Origin: Paracoccus marinaquae
Lineage (GTDB): Bacteria > Pseudomonadota > Alphaproteobacteria > Rhodobacterales > Rhodobacteraceae
Assembly: GCF_018860165.1 (NCBI RefSeq)
Contig: NZ_JAHKNG010000002.1
Coordinates: forward strand, 62,001-126,000
Direction of reading: 5' to 3'
DNA length: 64,000 nucleotides
The position numbers and the translations under genes are program-made. Below are positions 47,320 to 57,058 of the stretch, piece by piece (within the stretch, counting starts at the first letter, position 1; each line of letters opens with the position of its first letter). The notes below the pieces were generated by a model that saw only the letters and a list, made by a program, of their open reading frames with translations, ran no database searches and was not told where the DNA came from.

Positions 47320-47766
47320 ATGGGCAATGCGCTGTTCTACCACCTGACCCGCTCGCCGGCCGAGAGCCTGCTTCCCGTCCTGATCGGCAAATCGCTTCAG
47401 GCCGGCTGGCGGGTCGAGCTGCGGGGAACCGATCCTCAGCGCATGGACTGGCTGGACCGGCAGCTCTGGCAGGGCGACGGCTTCCTGCCCCACGGCCTTG
47501 CCGGCGGCCCGCATGACGCCCGCCAGCCGGTGCTGCTGACGCTGGCAGGCCAGCCCGCCGCCAACGATCCGGCCTGCCTGATGGCGCTGGACGGCGCGGA
47601 GGTCGCGGCCGCGGAATGCCAGTCGCTGCAACGCAGCTGCATCATCTTCGACGGCGGCGACAGCGCCGCCGTCTCGCGCGCCCGCGACCAGTGGCGCGCC
47701 CTGACCGGGGCCGGAGTGACCGCCGAATACTGGTCCGAGGAGGCCGGCGGCTGGCAGCGCAAGTGA
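47320..47766 (+). CDS. holC: DNA polymerase III subunit chi
   Basis: Links the clamp-loader complex to single-strand-binding protein. The 148-residue protein starts MGNALFYHLTRSPAESLLPV and contains the family landmarks ARQPVLLT near 66-73 and CIIFDGGD near 106-113. The length and the LFYHLTRSP N-terminus fit alphaproteobacterial HolC. pepA-holC adjacency is common in proteobacteria and supports the call. Confidence 0.9.
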   Translation: MGNALFYHLTRSPAESLLPVLIGKSLQAGWRVELRGTDPQRMDWLDRQLWQGDGFLPHGLAGGPHDARQPVLLTLAGQPAANDPACLMALDGAEVAAAECQSLQRSCIIFDGGDSAAVSRARDQWRALTGAGVTAEYWSEEAGGWQRK

Positions 47767-47898
47767 GCGGCCAGGTCGATGATCTCTCCATGGTTGCGCC
47801 ACGGTGAAGTTCGCCCGGGAACTGCGCCGAAAATCATGGAACAAAGCCCCGGCTGACGGCACAATTCCCTCGCGGGAACAGCGCAAGCGAGGCGAATC

Positions 47899-48777
47899 AT
47901 GGAAGGAAACACGCCCCACAGTACTGATGAGTTCATTGCCCGGCTGAGCGAGATGCATGCCAGCCTGCCACGCCGCCTGCGGCAATGCGCCGAATATGCC
48001 GCCCACCAGCAGGCCCGGCTGGCGCAGGCGACGATCGCCGAATTCGCGCGCGGTGCGGGCGTTCCGGCCTCGGCGGTGGTACGGTTCTGTCAGGCGATGG
48101 GGTTTTCCGGCTATGCGCAGATGCGCGACCTGTTCCGCAGCCCCTATGAATTGCCGCGCCCCGACTATGCCCAGCGGCTGGAACAACTGAGCCGCCAGGG
48201 AAGCGCGCGCCCGGCCGGGCTGCTGGCCGAGTTTGTCGAGGCCGGGCTGCATTCGCTGGAACGGATGATCGATACCGTCGATGCACAGGCGTTCGACCGC
48301 GCCGCCGGCATCCTGTCGAAAGCCGGGCTGGTGCATGTGGTCGGCCATGGCCGCTGTTTCGCCGCCGCCGCGCATACCGCCTATATTCTGGAGCGGGTCG
48401 AGGTGCCGGCCTTGCTGCACGGCGCCTTCGGCCAGATGAGCGGGGCGGGCTCGGTGCGAAAGGATGACGCGGTTCTGGCGATCTCGTTTTCCCCGCCGGT
48501 GCCGGAAACGCTGGATTTCTGCGATCAGGCCGCCGGCAATGGCGCCGAACTGGTCCTGATCGGGGATCCGGGGGTGGCGCTGCGGCTGGGCGACACGGCC
48601 CTGCCGCTGGTCCTGACCGAGGTCGAGGCGGCGGGCTTTCGCCCGCTGACCGCGACGGCCACGCTGGCGCTGGCGCTGGCGGCGGCCACCGGAGGGCTGC
48701 GTGCGCATCACCGGAAATCGGCGGGAAAATCCGGCCGTCGGGCCTCGGTATCGGCTGCGGCCGGCAGGCCGGGCTAG
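47899..48777 (+). CDS. MurR/RpiR-family regulator with SIS domain
   Basis: A 292-residue sugar-phosphate-responsive regulator. The N-terminal RpiR helix-turn-helix covers about residues 10-85 ([28 protein letters not shown]). The SIS domain runs from about 115 to 240 ([36 protein letters not shown]) and holds the phosphosugar pocket. The tail is basic and Ala/Ser-rich. It is a single gene that shares its CTAG stop with the convergent hslV. A role in amino-sugar or peptidoglycan-sugar control is possible by family only. Confidence 0.85.
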   Translation: MEGNTPHSTDEFIARLSEMHASLPRRLRQCAEYAAHQQARLAQATIAEFARGAGVPASAVVRFCQAMGFSGYAQMRDLFRSPYELPRPDYAQRLEQLSRQGSARPAGLLAEFVEAGLHSLERMIDTVDAQAFDRAAGILSKAGLVHVVGHGRCFAAAAHTAYILERVEVPALLHGAFGQMSGAGSVRKDDAVLAISFSPPVPETLDFCDQAAGNGAELVLIGDPGVALRLGDTALPLVLTEVEAAGFRPLTATATLALALAAATGGLRAHHRKSAGKSGRRASVSAAAGRPG

Positions 48778-49325
48778 ATCGTCTCGACCGTCAGATTTCC
48801 GTTGGTGTAGACGCAGATATCGGCGGCGATGGCCATGGCCTTTCGCGCCACCGCCTCGGCATCCAGATCGCTTTCCAACAGCCCGCGCGCGGCGGCCAGC
48901 GCGAAATTCCCGCCCGAGCCGATGGCGGCCACGTCATGTTCGGGCTCCAGCACGTCGCCGGCGCCGGTCACCACATAGATCTGGTCGCCATCGGTCACGA
49001 TCAGCATCGCTTCGAGGTTTCGCAGATATTTGTCGGTGCGCCAGTCCTTGGCCAGTTCCACACAGGCGCGCTGCAACTGGCCGGGCGCGGCCTCAAGCTT
49101 TTTCTCCAGCCGTTCCAGCAGGGTGAAGGCATCGGCGGTCGAGCCGGCGAAGCCCACCACCACGTCGCGCCCGCCGGGTGTCAGGCGGCGGACCTTGCGC
49201 GCCGTGCCCTTCATCACCGTCTGGCCGACGCTGACCTGCCCGTCGCCCGCGACCACCACCTTGCCGCCGCGCCGCACCGCCAGAATGGTCGTGCCGTGCC
49301 AGCCGGGAAATGTGTCATCCGCCAT
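48774..49325 (-). CDS. hslV: ATP-dependent protease subunit HslV (ClpQ)
   Basis: Proteasome-like threonine peptidase that works with the HslU ATPase. The 183-residue precursor starts [20 protein letters not shown]; the TTILAV core places the catalytic Thr at residue 12 after removal of an 11-residue propeptide. [25 protein letters not shown] and [15 protein letters not shown] are intact. The partner gene hslU is not adjacent on either side, unlike the common hslVU pair. The regulator gene converges from downstream and an unrelated gene is divergent upstream. Confidence 0.95.
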   Translation of the reverse strand: MADDTFPGWHGTTILAVRRGGKVVVAGDGQVSVGQTVMKGTARKVRRLTPGGRDVVVGFAGSTADAFTLLERLEKKLEAAPGQLQRACVELAKDWRTDKYLRNLEAMLIVTDGDQIYVVTGAGDVLEPEHDVAAIGSGGNFALAAARGLLESDLDAEAVARKAMAIAADICVYTNGNLTVETI

Positions 49326-49433
49326 GAGGGATCTCCGTGTTTGCGTGGGCTTTTGCCTTTCGGCTCAGATATGGGCGTGGCGCGGGCTTCGCAACCCGTT
49401 GAACCGGGGACGCGCGCGACCTAGCCTGCCGGC

Positions 49434-50336
49434 ATGAGCCAGCCCCGCATCCTGCGCATCTATCTTCACCCGCCGATCCTGCACCTGGCGCAGGCCGGAA
49501 AGCTGGGCTTTCTCAACCGGATGCGCGGCCTGCTGGAGGCGCGCGGCTGGCAGATCGAGATCCGCCGCTCGGGTCCGCCGGCGCGGGCCGAGGCGCCAAG
49601 CCTGCCGGGCTATGCCCTCTTCAACATGGAAAAACCGACGCATGCGCGCGCCCTGACCTTCCGGCTGGCCTATCACTATCCGTTCTGGCGGCTCGAACGG
49701 ATCGCCGAACGCTGGCGCTGGCCGGTTGCCCTCGCGCGTTTCGAGCCGGGCGAAATCGATCCCGGCATGGCGGGCGATTTCGCCACAAGGCTGCGCCACC
49801 GCGTCCTGCCCGGCCCCGAACCCCAATCCGGCGGCCATGTCCTGATCCCCCTTCAGGGCCGGATCCGCAAGGAACGCTCGTTCCAGACCATGAGCCCCGT
49901 CCGCATGGTCGAGGCCGTGGCCCGGACCGGGCGCGCCTCGATCGTCACGCTGCACCCGAAGGAAACCTGTGACGCGGGCGACCATGCCGCCCTGCAATCG
50001 CTGGCCGATCGGTTTCCCAACCTGAGTATCGGCGGCGATACCGCCCGGCTGCTGCGCGACTGCGCCTTCGTGGCCACGCAGAACAGCGCCGTGGCCTTCG
50101 ACGGCTATATCCTCGGCAAGCCCGCGGTGCTGTTCGGGCAGTCGGATTTCCACCATATCGCGCTGAACGTGGCCGATCTGGGCACGGCCGAGGCGCTGGC
50201 CCGCGCCCCCGATCACCGCCCCGATTTCGCCGCCTATCTGCACTGGTTCCTGCGCCGGACCAGCCTCGACATGATGGCGCCGGATGCCGATGCGCGGCTG
50301 CTGGCAGCCATGAAAAAGGGCGGCTGGCCCGTGTAA
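49434..50336 (+). CDS. Capsule-polysaccharide-synthesis-like protein
   Basis: A 300-residue protein, probably cytoplasmic. The C-terminal half has ATQNSAVAFDGYILGKPAVLFGQSDFHHIA at about 218-247. This resembles the TxNSTxGxEALxxGKPV motif of KpsS/LipB-type Kdo transferases (Capsule_synth family). The N-terminal half contains FNMEKPTHARALTFRLAYHYPFW. Calling it a glycosyltransferase for a capsule or phospholipid-linked glycan is inference. It stands alone between hslV (divergent) and trxA (convergent), far from the 4-13 kb polysaccharide genes. Confidence 0.6.
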   Translation: MSQPRILRIYLHPPILHLAQAGKLGFLNRMRGLLEARGWQIEIRRSGPPARAEAPSLPGYALFNMEKPTHARALTFRLAYHYPFWRLERIAERWRWPVALARFEPGEIDPGMAGDFATRLRHRVLPGPEPQSGGHVLIPLQGRIRKERSFQTMSPVRMVEAVARTGRASIVTLHPKETCDAGDHAALQSLADRFPNLSIGGDTARLLRDCAFVATQNSAVAFDGYILGKPAVLFGQSDFHHIALNVADLGTAEALARAPDHRPDFAAYLHWFLRRTSLDMMAPDADARLLAAMKKGGWPV

Positions 50337-50367
50337 GGCCGCCGCCCGGTTCCGGGGAAAGCCCGGA

Positions 50368-50688
50368 TCAGACCGATTCTTCGATCCAGCTTTTCAGCGC
50401 CGCCTTGGGGGCCGCGCCCATGCGGTTCGAGATCACCTCGCCGCCCTTGAACATGAACAGTGCCGGGATGCCGCGCACGCCCAGGACGGCGGCCTGTTCC
50501 GGGTTCTCGTCCACATTCACCTTCACGATCTTCACCTTGCCGGCATATTCGTCCGACAGTTCCTCCAGCGCCGGGCCGATCTGCTTGCAGGGGCCGCACC
50601 ATTCGGCCCAGAAATCGACCAGGACCGGGGTCTCGGCCTGACGCACTTCGGCGTCGAATTCGCTGTCACTGACATGCACGGTAGCCAT
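50368..50688 (-). CDS. trxA: Thioredoxin 1
   Basis: Cytoplasmic disulfide reductase. The 106-residue protein has the active site WCGPC with Cys31 and Cys34 ([20 protein letters not shown]), the cis-Pro segment [13 protein letters not shown] near 71-83 and the usual length. AAGGAGCAAGAGC precedes the ATG. It follows addA in the same direction after 57 bases; addAB-trxA order is common in alphaproteobacteria. Confidence 0.97.
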   Translation of the reverse strand: MATVHVSDSEFDAEVRQAETPVLVDFWAEWCGPCKQIGPALEELSDEYAGKVKIVKVNVDENPEQAAVLGVRGIPALFMFKGGEVISNRMGAAPKAALKSWIEESV

Positions 50689-50745
50689 GCTCTTGCTCCT
50701 TGAAGGTCGGGGCCGGTCGCTCCGGCGGGACGGTTCCCCTTCCAG

Positions 50746-53700
50746 CTATGGATGCGAGGGCGCCGGGTCAAGCCCGGCCATGGCCCGGTCCAGCAGCGGA
50801 TCGGGAATTGCCATCAGGCTGCGGGTGGCGGTCCAGAGGATCGCGGTCTCGACCGCGCGCCCGGGCCAGATCGCGCGCAGGGCGGCGCGATAGGCGGCCA
50901 TCTGGCGCAGGATCCCCACGGGGATGGCCTCGGGGCGCGGCGGCACCTCGCTGTTCGACTTGTAGTCGATGGCGAGGATGCGGCCATCCGCGACGATCAG
51001 CCGGTCGATGGTGCCATGCAGCACGCCGATGCCCGGCAGGGGCGCGGTCAGTGCCACCTCGCGCAGCACCTGCGCGGCCGGGTCGGGATCCATCACCTCG
51101 GCCAGATCCGGCGCCTCGATCACCTGCCGCGCCTCGTCCAGCAGCGCGGCCAGTTCGCCCGCGTCGGGCAGCCCGCCCTCGGCCCCGGCCAGTGCGGCGC
51201 GTGCCAGATCGGGCCAGTCCCCGGCCGGCGTGCCGGGCAGATGTTCCAGCAGCAGATGCAGCCGCGTGCCGCGCAGCATGGCGGCGGCGGGATCGGCATC
51301 CTCGACCGGCGCGGCGATCACCTTGGCCCCGCCAAGCGCGGTCGCCGCCACCGGCCGGCGCAGGGCGGGCGGCGTCGGAGCCGGGTGGCGCAGCCAGTCG
51401 GGCAGGGCGACATCGCGCCGGGCCGCCAGATCGCTTGCCGTGACCGCATCGGCGGGCCAGTCGCCGAAGGACAGCCGCAGCGCCGCGCCGATGCCCTCGA
51501 TCGCGACCTCGCCACGATCCAGACCGGCGCGATCCGCGCCCGCCGCGATCGTCGCGTGCCAGCTGTCAAGACCGTCCCCGGTCTCGCCCGCCGCCGCCAC
51601 GATCAGCCAGCTTTCCGCCCGCGTCATCGCCACATAGAGCAGCCGCCGGCGTTCCTCCTCCTGCCGGCGCGCTTCGGCCGCGACCGCCTCGGCCACCGGA
51701 TCGGGGCGTTCGGCCGCGCCACCCCGCCAGACCGGCATGTCCGACAGCCGCACCACGCGCGCATGGTTGCCGGGGCGGCGTTTCTGCGTCTCGGGCAGGA
51801 TCACCACCGGGCTTTCCAGCCCCTTCGAGCCATGCACCGTCATCACCCGGATCAGCCCGCCCGCGCCGCCGGGCAACTGCCGCTTGACCTCGACCTCGCC
51901 GCTGGACAGCCAGACCAGAAAGCCGGTCAGCGAGGGTGTCTCGACCGATTCGTAAGCCAGCGCCTGCGACAGCAATTCGTCGATGCCGTCCTCGGCCTCG
52001 GCGCCCAGCCGGGCCAGCAGCGCCGCCCGGCCGCCATGCCGGGTCAGCAGCCGCGAGATGATGTCATAGGGGCGCACGACATCGGCCTGACCCATCAGGT
52101 CGCTGATGATGTCGCGCGCGGCCAGGTGATCCGAGGCCCGCAGACGCTGGATCAGATAGGCCTTCCCGCGCCCGGCGGCCAGCCGGTAGAGATCGTCCTC
52201 GGACAGTCCGAACAGGGGCGAGCGCAGTGCAGCGGCCAGCGACAGGTCGTCCTCGGGCGTGGCCAGAACCGACAGCGTGGCGGTGATGTCGCGCACGGCC
52301 AGTTCGGCGGCCAGTTTCAGCCGGTCGGCCCCGGCCACCGGCAGGCCCGCCGCCTTGCATTCGCGCAGCAGATCCTCGAACAGCCCGGCGCGGCGCTGGA
52401 CGAGGATCTGGATATCGCCCGGCCCGATGGCGCGCACCCGGTTCGACTTGGCATCATGGAAGGGCGTGCCGATCATGGCCCTGATCTGTGCCGCGACCGC
52501 ACGCGCCAGCATGGTATCGGCGGCGTTCTCGGCCGGGGCATCGACCGGCGCGGTCCAGTCGCCGGGTTCGGGCGCCTCGGGTTCGGGCAGGGGCGGCCAC
52601 AGATCGACCCGGCCGGGCAGGGTGTCGCGAAAGGCGATATGGCGCGGCGGATCGCCAAGACCCTGCGCCGCCTCGTCCTGAAACACCGCATCGACCAGCG
52701 ACAGGATGGCTGGCGACGAGCGGAAACTGTGGGCCAGCCCGCGCTGCTGCATCGGGCGTTCAACGGCCTGAAAATCCTGATCGAAACGGGCGCGCATCGC
52801 CTCGAACACGGCGATATCGGCGCCCTGGAAGGAATAGATCGACTGTTTCGGGTCACCGACCACGAACAGGCTGCGCGGATGGTCCTGCGCGCCCGCGCCG
52901 CTGGTGAATTCACCGGTCAGGCTGCGGATCACCCGCCACTGCGCCGGGCTGGTATCCTGCGCCTCGTCGACAAGGATGTGATCGATGCCGCCATCCAGCC
53001 GCCACAGCACCCATTGCGCCATGCTGGCCTCGGACAGAAGCCGTGCCGCGCGCCGGATCAGGTCGTCGAAATCCAGCCAGCCATGCGCCGCCTTGCGCTG
53101 TGCCAGCCGGTGCGTGAAGGCATGGGCAAAACGGTGCAGCGCCAGCGTCCTTTGCGCCAGTGCCAGCGCCAGCACATCGGGCCGGGCCTCCTGCACCCGC
53201 AGCATCAGATCGTCGAGATTGGCCATGAAGGGGGCGCAGGGCCCCTCGCGCAGGGCCTTGGTCGGCAGGCTGCCGATCTTGGCGGTAAAGGGTTCCTTGG
53301 CGCCGGCGCCGGTCAGCAGCGCCCCGATCAGGACATGCAGGTCCGCCATGCCGGGGTTCCGGCCATTGACCTGCCGCAGCCTGTCGGCCAGCCTGCCGTC
53401 ATTCGTGCCGCTTTCGGCAAGGATCGGCACCAGGGCATCGAACAGATCGCCCTCGGCGCCCTGAAAGACGTGATCCAGCAGCACATCCTCGGTCAGCCCG
53501 GCCCGCAGATCCAGCGTCGCCCAGATCGCATCCGCATCGGGCGGGGCGGCGAAATCGGCCTCGGACAATCCGGCCAGAAACCCGTCCAGATTGTCGCCGC
53601 CATGCAGCGTGGTCAGGTCCGCCATCGCCGGATCGCCCGCCTCGGCCATTTCCTCGACGATCTCGGCGCGCAGCGCCCGGGCCGAGCGGTCGTCGAGTTC

Positions 53701-54120
53701 GGCAAAGCCCAGGGGCACCCCAGCCTCCAGCGGAAAGCGCCGCAGCAGCGCCGCGCAGAAGCTGTGGATGGTCTGCACCTTCAGCCCGCCCGGCGTCTCG
53801 ATGGCGCGGGCGAACAGCCGCCGGGCCTCGGCCAGATCGGCGGCATGGTTTTCGCCCAGATCGGCCAGCGCGCGCCGCAGGTCGGGCTCGGGCAGCATCG
53901 CCCATTCGCCCAGCCGCCTCAGCAGCCGGTTCTGCATCTCGGTCGCGGCGGCCTTGGTATAGGTCAGGCACAGGATCCGCTCGGGCTGGCAGCCCGACAG
54001 CAGCAGCCGCGCCACCCGGTCGGTCAGCACCCGCGTCTTGCCCGACCCGGCATTGGCGGTAAGCCAGGTCGAGCGCGCGGGATCGGCGGCCTCGATCTGG
54101 TTGCGGGTCGCGTCATCCAT
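50746..54120 (-). CDS. addA: Double-strand-break repair helicase-nuclease AddA
   Basis: UvrD-like helicase and nuclease subunit of AddAB, the RecBCD equivalent that resects breaks for RecA. The start at 54120 (MDDATRNQIEAADPARSTWL) gives 1124 residues. TANAGSGKTRVLTDRV (21-36) is Walker A and VDEAQDTSPAQW is motif II. VMTVHGSKGLESPVVIL is motif V-like, and the RecB-family nuclease motif IDYKSNSEVP lies near the C-terminus. It overlaps addB by eight bases. An equally long frame on the opposite strand is a mirror of its codon bias and has no homology. Confidence 0.95.
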   Translation of the reverse strand: MDDATRNQIEAADPARSTWLTANAGSGKTRVLTDRVARLLLSGCQPERILCLTYTKAAATEMQNRLLRRLGEWAMLPEPDLRRALADLGENHAADLAEARRLFARAIETPGGLKVQTIHSFCAALLRRFPLEAGVPLGFAELDDRSARALRAEIVEEMAEAGDPAMADLTTLHGGDNLDGFLAGLSEADFAAPPDADAIWATLDLRAGLTEDVLLDHVFQGAEGDLFDALVPILAESGTNDGRLADRLRQVNGRNPGMADLHVLIGALLTGAGAKEPFTAKIGSLPTKALREGPCAPFMANLDDLMLRVQEARPDVLALALAQRTLALHRFAHAFTHRLAQRKAAHGWLDFDDLIRRAARLLSEASMAQWVLWRLDGGIDHILVDEAQDTSPAQWRVIRSLTGEFTSGAGAQDHPRSLFVVGDPKQSIYSFQGADIAVFEAMRARFDQDFQAVERPMQQRGLAHSFRSSPAILSLVDAVFQDEAAQGLGDPPRHIAFRDTLPGRVDLWPPLPEPEAPEPGDWTAPVDAPAENAADTMLARAVAAQIRAMIGTPFHDAKSNRVRAIGPGDIQILVQRRAGLFEDLLRECKAAGLPVAGADRLKLAAELAVRDITATLSVLATPEDDLSLAAALRSPLFGLSEDDLYRLAAGRGKAYLIQRLRASDHLAARDIISDLMGQADVVRPYDIISRLLTRHGGRAALLARLGAEAEDGIDELLSQALAYESVETPSLTGFLVWLSSGEVEVKRQLPGGAGGLIRVMTVHGSKGLESPVVILPETQKRRPGNHARVVRLSDMPVWRGGAAERPDPVAEAVAAEARRQEEERRRLLYVAMTRAESWLIVAAAGETGDGLDSWHATIAAGADRAGLDRGEVAIEGIGAALRLSFGDWPADAVTASDLAARRDVALPDWLRHPAPTPPALRRPVAATALGGAKVIAAPVEDADPAAAMLRGTRLHLLLEHLPGTPAGDWPDLARAALAGAEGGLPDAGELAALLDEARQVIEAPDLAEVMDPDPAAQVLREVALTAPLPGIGVLHGTIDRLIVADGRILAIDYKSNSEVPPRPEAIPVGILRQMAAYRAALRAIWPGRAVETAILWTATRSLMAIPDPLLDRAMAGLDPAPSHP

Positions 54121-57058
54121 GATCGCCCACCTTTCCGGGTCGCGCCGGATCGGCCAGCGACCATTCGCCAAACCGGGCCAGATGGTCGTAATCGCCGGCA
54201 TGGAGGGCCTTTTCCGGTGCCCTCCTGGCGGTAAACCCGGTGCCGCCGGTCAGATAGGCGGCGATCAGGCGGATAAACCCGGCCCAGTTCTCGGTCTCCA
54301 TCTGCGGCGAATAGGCGCGTTCGTGCGTGCGCCCCTCGCCGCCCAGCTGGATATAGCGGATGCCCGCGACATCCACCGGCCCGAGGGCATCGAAACCGCC
54401 CCACCGCGCCATCGCCGCCTCGAGGATCAACTGCTTGTCAAAGCTCTGGATCTGCACATCCGAGGGCGGTTTGCCGGATTTGTAGTCATAGATCATCACC
54501 TGCCCGTCATGCAGCAGGTCGATCCGGTCGGGCCGCGCGGTCAGGCGGAACTCCATCCCCGGCACGCCTATGGCGCCGCGCCGTTCGATCACCTGCGGCC
54601 TGCCCTCGGCCAGCCGGGCCAGTTCATCAACCACGATCTGATCCGCGATCCCCTCGATCCGCGCCTGCCAGAAGACGCGGGCGGCGGGCCAGGGCACCTC
54701 GTTGGCCAGCACCTCGGCGGTGATGCGCAGGAACTCGGCCCGCAGCCGCTCGGGCGGCGTATCGGCCGAGGGGTTCGATTTCAGCAGCCGCTCGACAATG
54801 GCATGCAGGGTCTGGCCGCGCAGCGCTGCATTGGGTTCGGGCCGCAGCGGATTCAGCGGACGCAGCCCGAGGACGCGCTTGGCATAGACCGCATAGGGAT
54901 CGCGGATCAGCAGTGAGACATCGGTGACCGGCAGTTCCCGGAAGGGCGGCGCCGGCGGGATGGGCGAGGGGCGCGGGGCCGGATCGACCGGCACCTCGGG
55001 CCGGGCCAGCGCCTGCGCCATGTCCAGCCAGCCCGCGCCCCGCGCCCGCATCGCCGCCAGTGCCTGCGGCCCGCCGGTCACCGAAAGGCCGGAGAGAAGA
55101 TTGGTCAGCCGGTTCAGCCAGCGCGAGGGGATGGTCTCGGCCTCGGCATCGCGCCGGGCGCGGGTCAGAACGACGCGGGCCGCGCCCATGCCCTGCTGGA
55201 AATCATGGGCGGCAAGGCCGATCAGCCTTTCGGGCGAGGTCAGCCCGGCCTGCCGGCGCATCTGCCGCGACAGCCACGGATCGGGGGTCAGGGCGCGGGG
55301 CCAGCCGCCCTCGTTCAGCCCCGACAGGATCACCAGCCCGTCGGCGACGATCCGCGCCTCGCGCGGGCCGCGGATCTTCAGCAGCGGGTGAAAGGCCATA
55401 TCGTCATGCGCCGTCTGGGCCTGCAACTCATCCATCAGCAGCGAGGCGAAGTCGCCCGGTCCCATATCGGGGCCTTCGGCGGCATGGCCGGCCAGATGAT
55501 CCAGCACCGCGCGGGCCATCTGGCCGGGTTTCCTGCGCCACAGTTCGGACGCCTCGGCATCGCCGCCGGGGCCGCCGGCCAGCGCCTCGGCCATGGCGCG
55601 CAGGTCGGCCAGACGGTCGGGCAGCGGCCGCGGGCTGCGGTCAGTGGCGAAATGGGCAAAGCGGTCGAGGATCCCGGCCAGCCAGTCGGCCCAGAGCTTG
55701 CGCGCACCGTCGCCCCTTGCGCCCCAGTCGCGCAGCGCCGCGCCATCGGGAAAGACCGGGCCGCGGGCGCGCAGATGCAGTTCCAGCTCGCGCGCCTGCA
55801 GGCGGGCCTCGCGCGTCTCGACCGTGGCCGAGCCCGAGGCGGTTAGCGGGTGTTTCAGCAGGATCAGCAGCCGGTCGATGGTCAGAGGCTCGCCGAACAG
55901 CCCGGCGATCTGGCGCAGCAACAGGCCCTGCGCGGTCAGCGAGACGGGGCGCCCGGCGCTGTCATCGGCGCGCAGGTGCCAGCGGTCCAGCGCCGCAACG
56001 ACTCGCCGGATCAGGTTGCCGTCGGCGGCGATCAGTGTCACCGGCTGCTGCCGCTCGGCCGCGTCGCGCATGACCAGCGCGATGGCTTCGGCCTCCTGCC
56101 CCGGCTGATCGGCCTCGATCAGGGTCAGCCCCTCGGTCGCGGCGGCCAGATCGGGCAGATGCGGGCCTTCGGCGATCCATTGATCGGTGACCGGCGCCGG
56201 CCGCAGCGCCAGCGAGACCAGCGCATTGCGCCCCGGCGCGGCCGCCGGGCGGTCGGTCCAGGGCCGTGGATGGCCCATCGCCCCGATCAGCGGCGCATAG
56301 CGGGATTGCGGATGATCCTCGGCCGCCTCCAGCCCGTCCCAGACGGGCTGCGGCTGATCGCGATCAAAGCCGGGCAGCACCACCGCGCCGTTCGGCAGCG
56401 CCGCCACCGCCCGCATGAACAGCCGCGTGGCCCCGTGCGAGCCGGTCGAGCCGGCCACGATCACCGGCGCCTCGGGCAGGTCGCGCCCCTCGGACCAGTC
56501 GTTCCTCGCGGCTTCGGCGGCGATGCGCTGGCGGGCGGCGCGATCGACGGGGGCGCCGGTCAGGTGGAACCGGGCGGCGATCTGCAGGAAGGCCAGCGCG
56601 TTCTGCCAATGGCCGGCATGATCGCCGGTGTCGATGGCCTCCAGTGCCCCGGCGCCGCGCCCCTCGGTCTGCATCTCGGTCATCAGATCGGCCAGTGAAC
56701 GGGCCAGGGCCGGAACCGAATGGCCGGCCGCCAGATCGGGACGCGCCGCCAGCAGCCCGTCGATCAGCCGCGCCAGTTGCAGCCTGCGCGCCAGCGGCGC
56801 GGCCAGCGGTCCCTGTGCCGCGGCCGGTCCCGCGCCCAGATCGGTGACCACGCGCAGCTGCGGCAGCAGCAACGGCCCGTGTCGGTCGAAAGCCTCCTGC
56901 AGGGCGCTGCGGGTGCGGCCGGAATTGGCATAGATGGTGACGCGGGCGATGGCCTCGGGCGGCTGGCCGGCCATGCGCTCCAGAAAACCGGCGACGAACT
57001 CGCCGGCGAAATCGACGCCGCAGGGCAGCGCGAAGAAGCCGTTCTGCCACTCAGCCAT
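54113..57058 (-). CDS. addB: Double-strand-break repair protein AddB
   Basis: Second subunit of AddAB, with a degenerate helicase core and a nuclease domain. The start at 57058 (MAEWQNGFFALPCGVDFAGE) gives 981 residues and overlaps murU by eight bases. VTIYANSGRTRSALQEAF lies near residues 41-58. The C-terminal RecB-like nuclease carries PGMEFRLTARPDRIDLL and YDYKSGKPPSD. The four-cysteine iron-sulfur cluster known from Bacillus AddB is not evident, as in other alphaproteobacterial AddB proteins. It is translated in a chain with murU and addA. Confidence 0.93.
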   Translation of the reverse strand: MAEWQNGFFALPCGVDFAGEFVAGFLERMAGQPPEAIARVTIYANSGRTRSALQEAFDRHGPLLLPQLRVVTDLGAGPAAAQGPLAAPLARRLQLARLIDGLLAARPDLAAGHSVPALARSLADLMTEMQTEGRGAGALEAIDTGDHAGHWQNALAFLQIAARFHLTGAPVDRAARQRIAAEAARNDWSEGRDLPEAPVIVAGSTGSHGATRLFMRAVAALPNGAVVLPGFDRDQPQPVWDGLEAAEDHPQSRYAPLIGAMGHPRPWTDRPAAAPGRNALVSLALRPAPVTDQWIAEGPHLPDLAAATEGLTLIEADQPGQEAEAIALVMRDAAERQQPVTLIAADGNLIRRVVAALDRWHLRADDSAGRPVSLTAQGLLLRQIAGLFGEPLTIDRLLILLKHPLTASGSATVETREARLQARELELHLRARGPVFPDGAALRDWGARGDGARKLWADWLAGILDRFAHFATDRSPRPLPDRLADLRAMAEALAGGPGGDAEASELWRRKPGQMARAVLDHLAGHAAEGPDMGPGDFASLLMDELQAQTAHDDMAFHPLLKIRGPREARIVADGLVILSGLNEGGWPRALTPDPWLSRQMRRQAGLTSPERLIGLAAHDFQQGMGAARVVLTRARRDAEAETIPSRWLNRLTNLLSGLSVTGGPQALAAMRARGAGWLDMAQALARPEVPVDPAPRPSPIPPAPPFRELPVTDVSLLIRDPYAVYAKRVLGLRPLNPLRPEPNAALRGQTLHAIVERLLKSNPSADTPPERLRAEFLRITAEVLANEVPWPAARVFWQARIEGIADQIVVDELARLAEGRPQVIERRGAIGVPGMEFRLTARPDRIDLLHDGQVMIYDYKSGKPPSDVQIQSFDKQLILEAAMARWGGFDALGPVDVAGIRYIQLGGEGRTHERAYSPQMETENWAGFIRLIAAYLTGGTGFTARRAPEKALHAGDYDHLARFGEWSLADPARPGKVGDHG

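Noticed and set aside
47806-47823. GTTC and GAAC near the rpiR-type gene start, considered as a LexA site.
   Set aside because: The halves are inverted with six bases between (AGTTC-N6-GAACT), not the direct GTTC-N7-GTTC repeat.
50752-54234. A 1160-codon plus-strand frame opposite addA.
   Set aside because: It has no recognisable motif and an amino-acid mix typical of antisense GC-rich frames, while addA has all its helicase and nuclease motifs.
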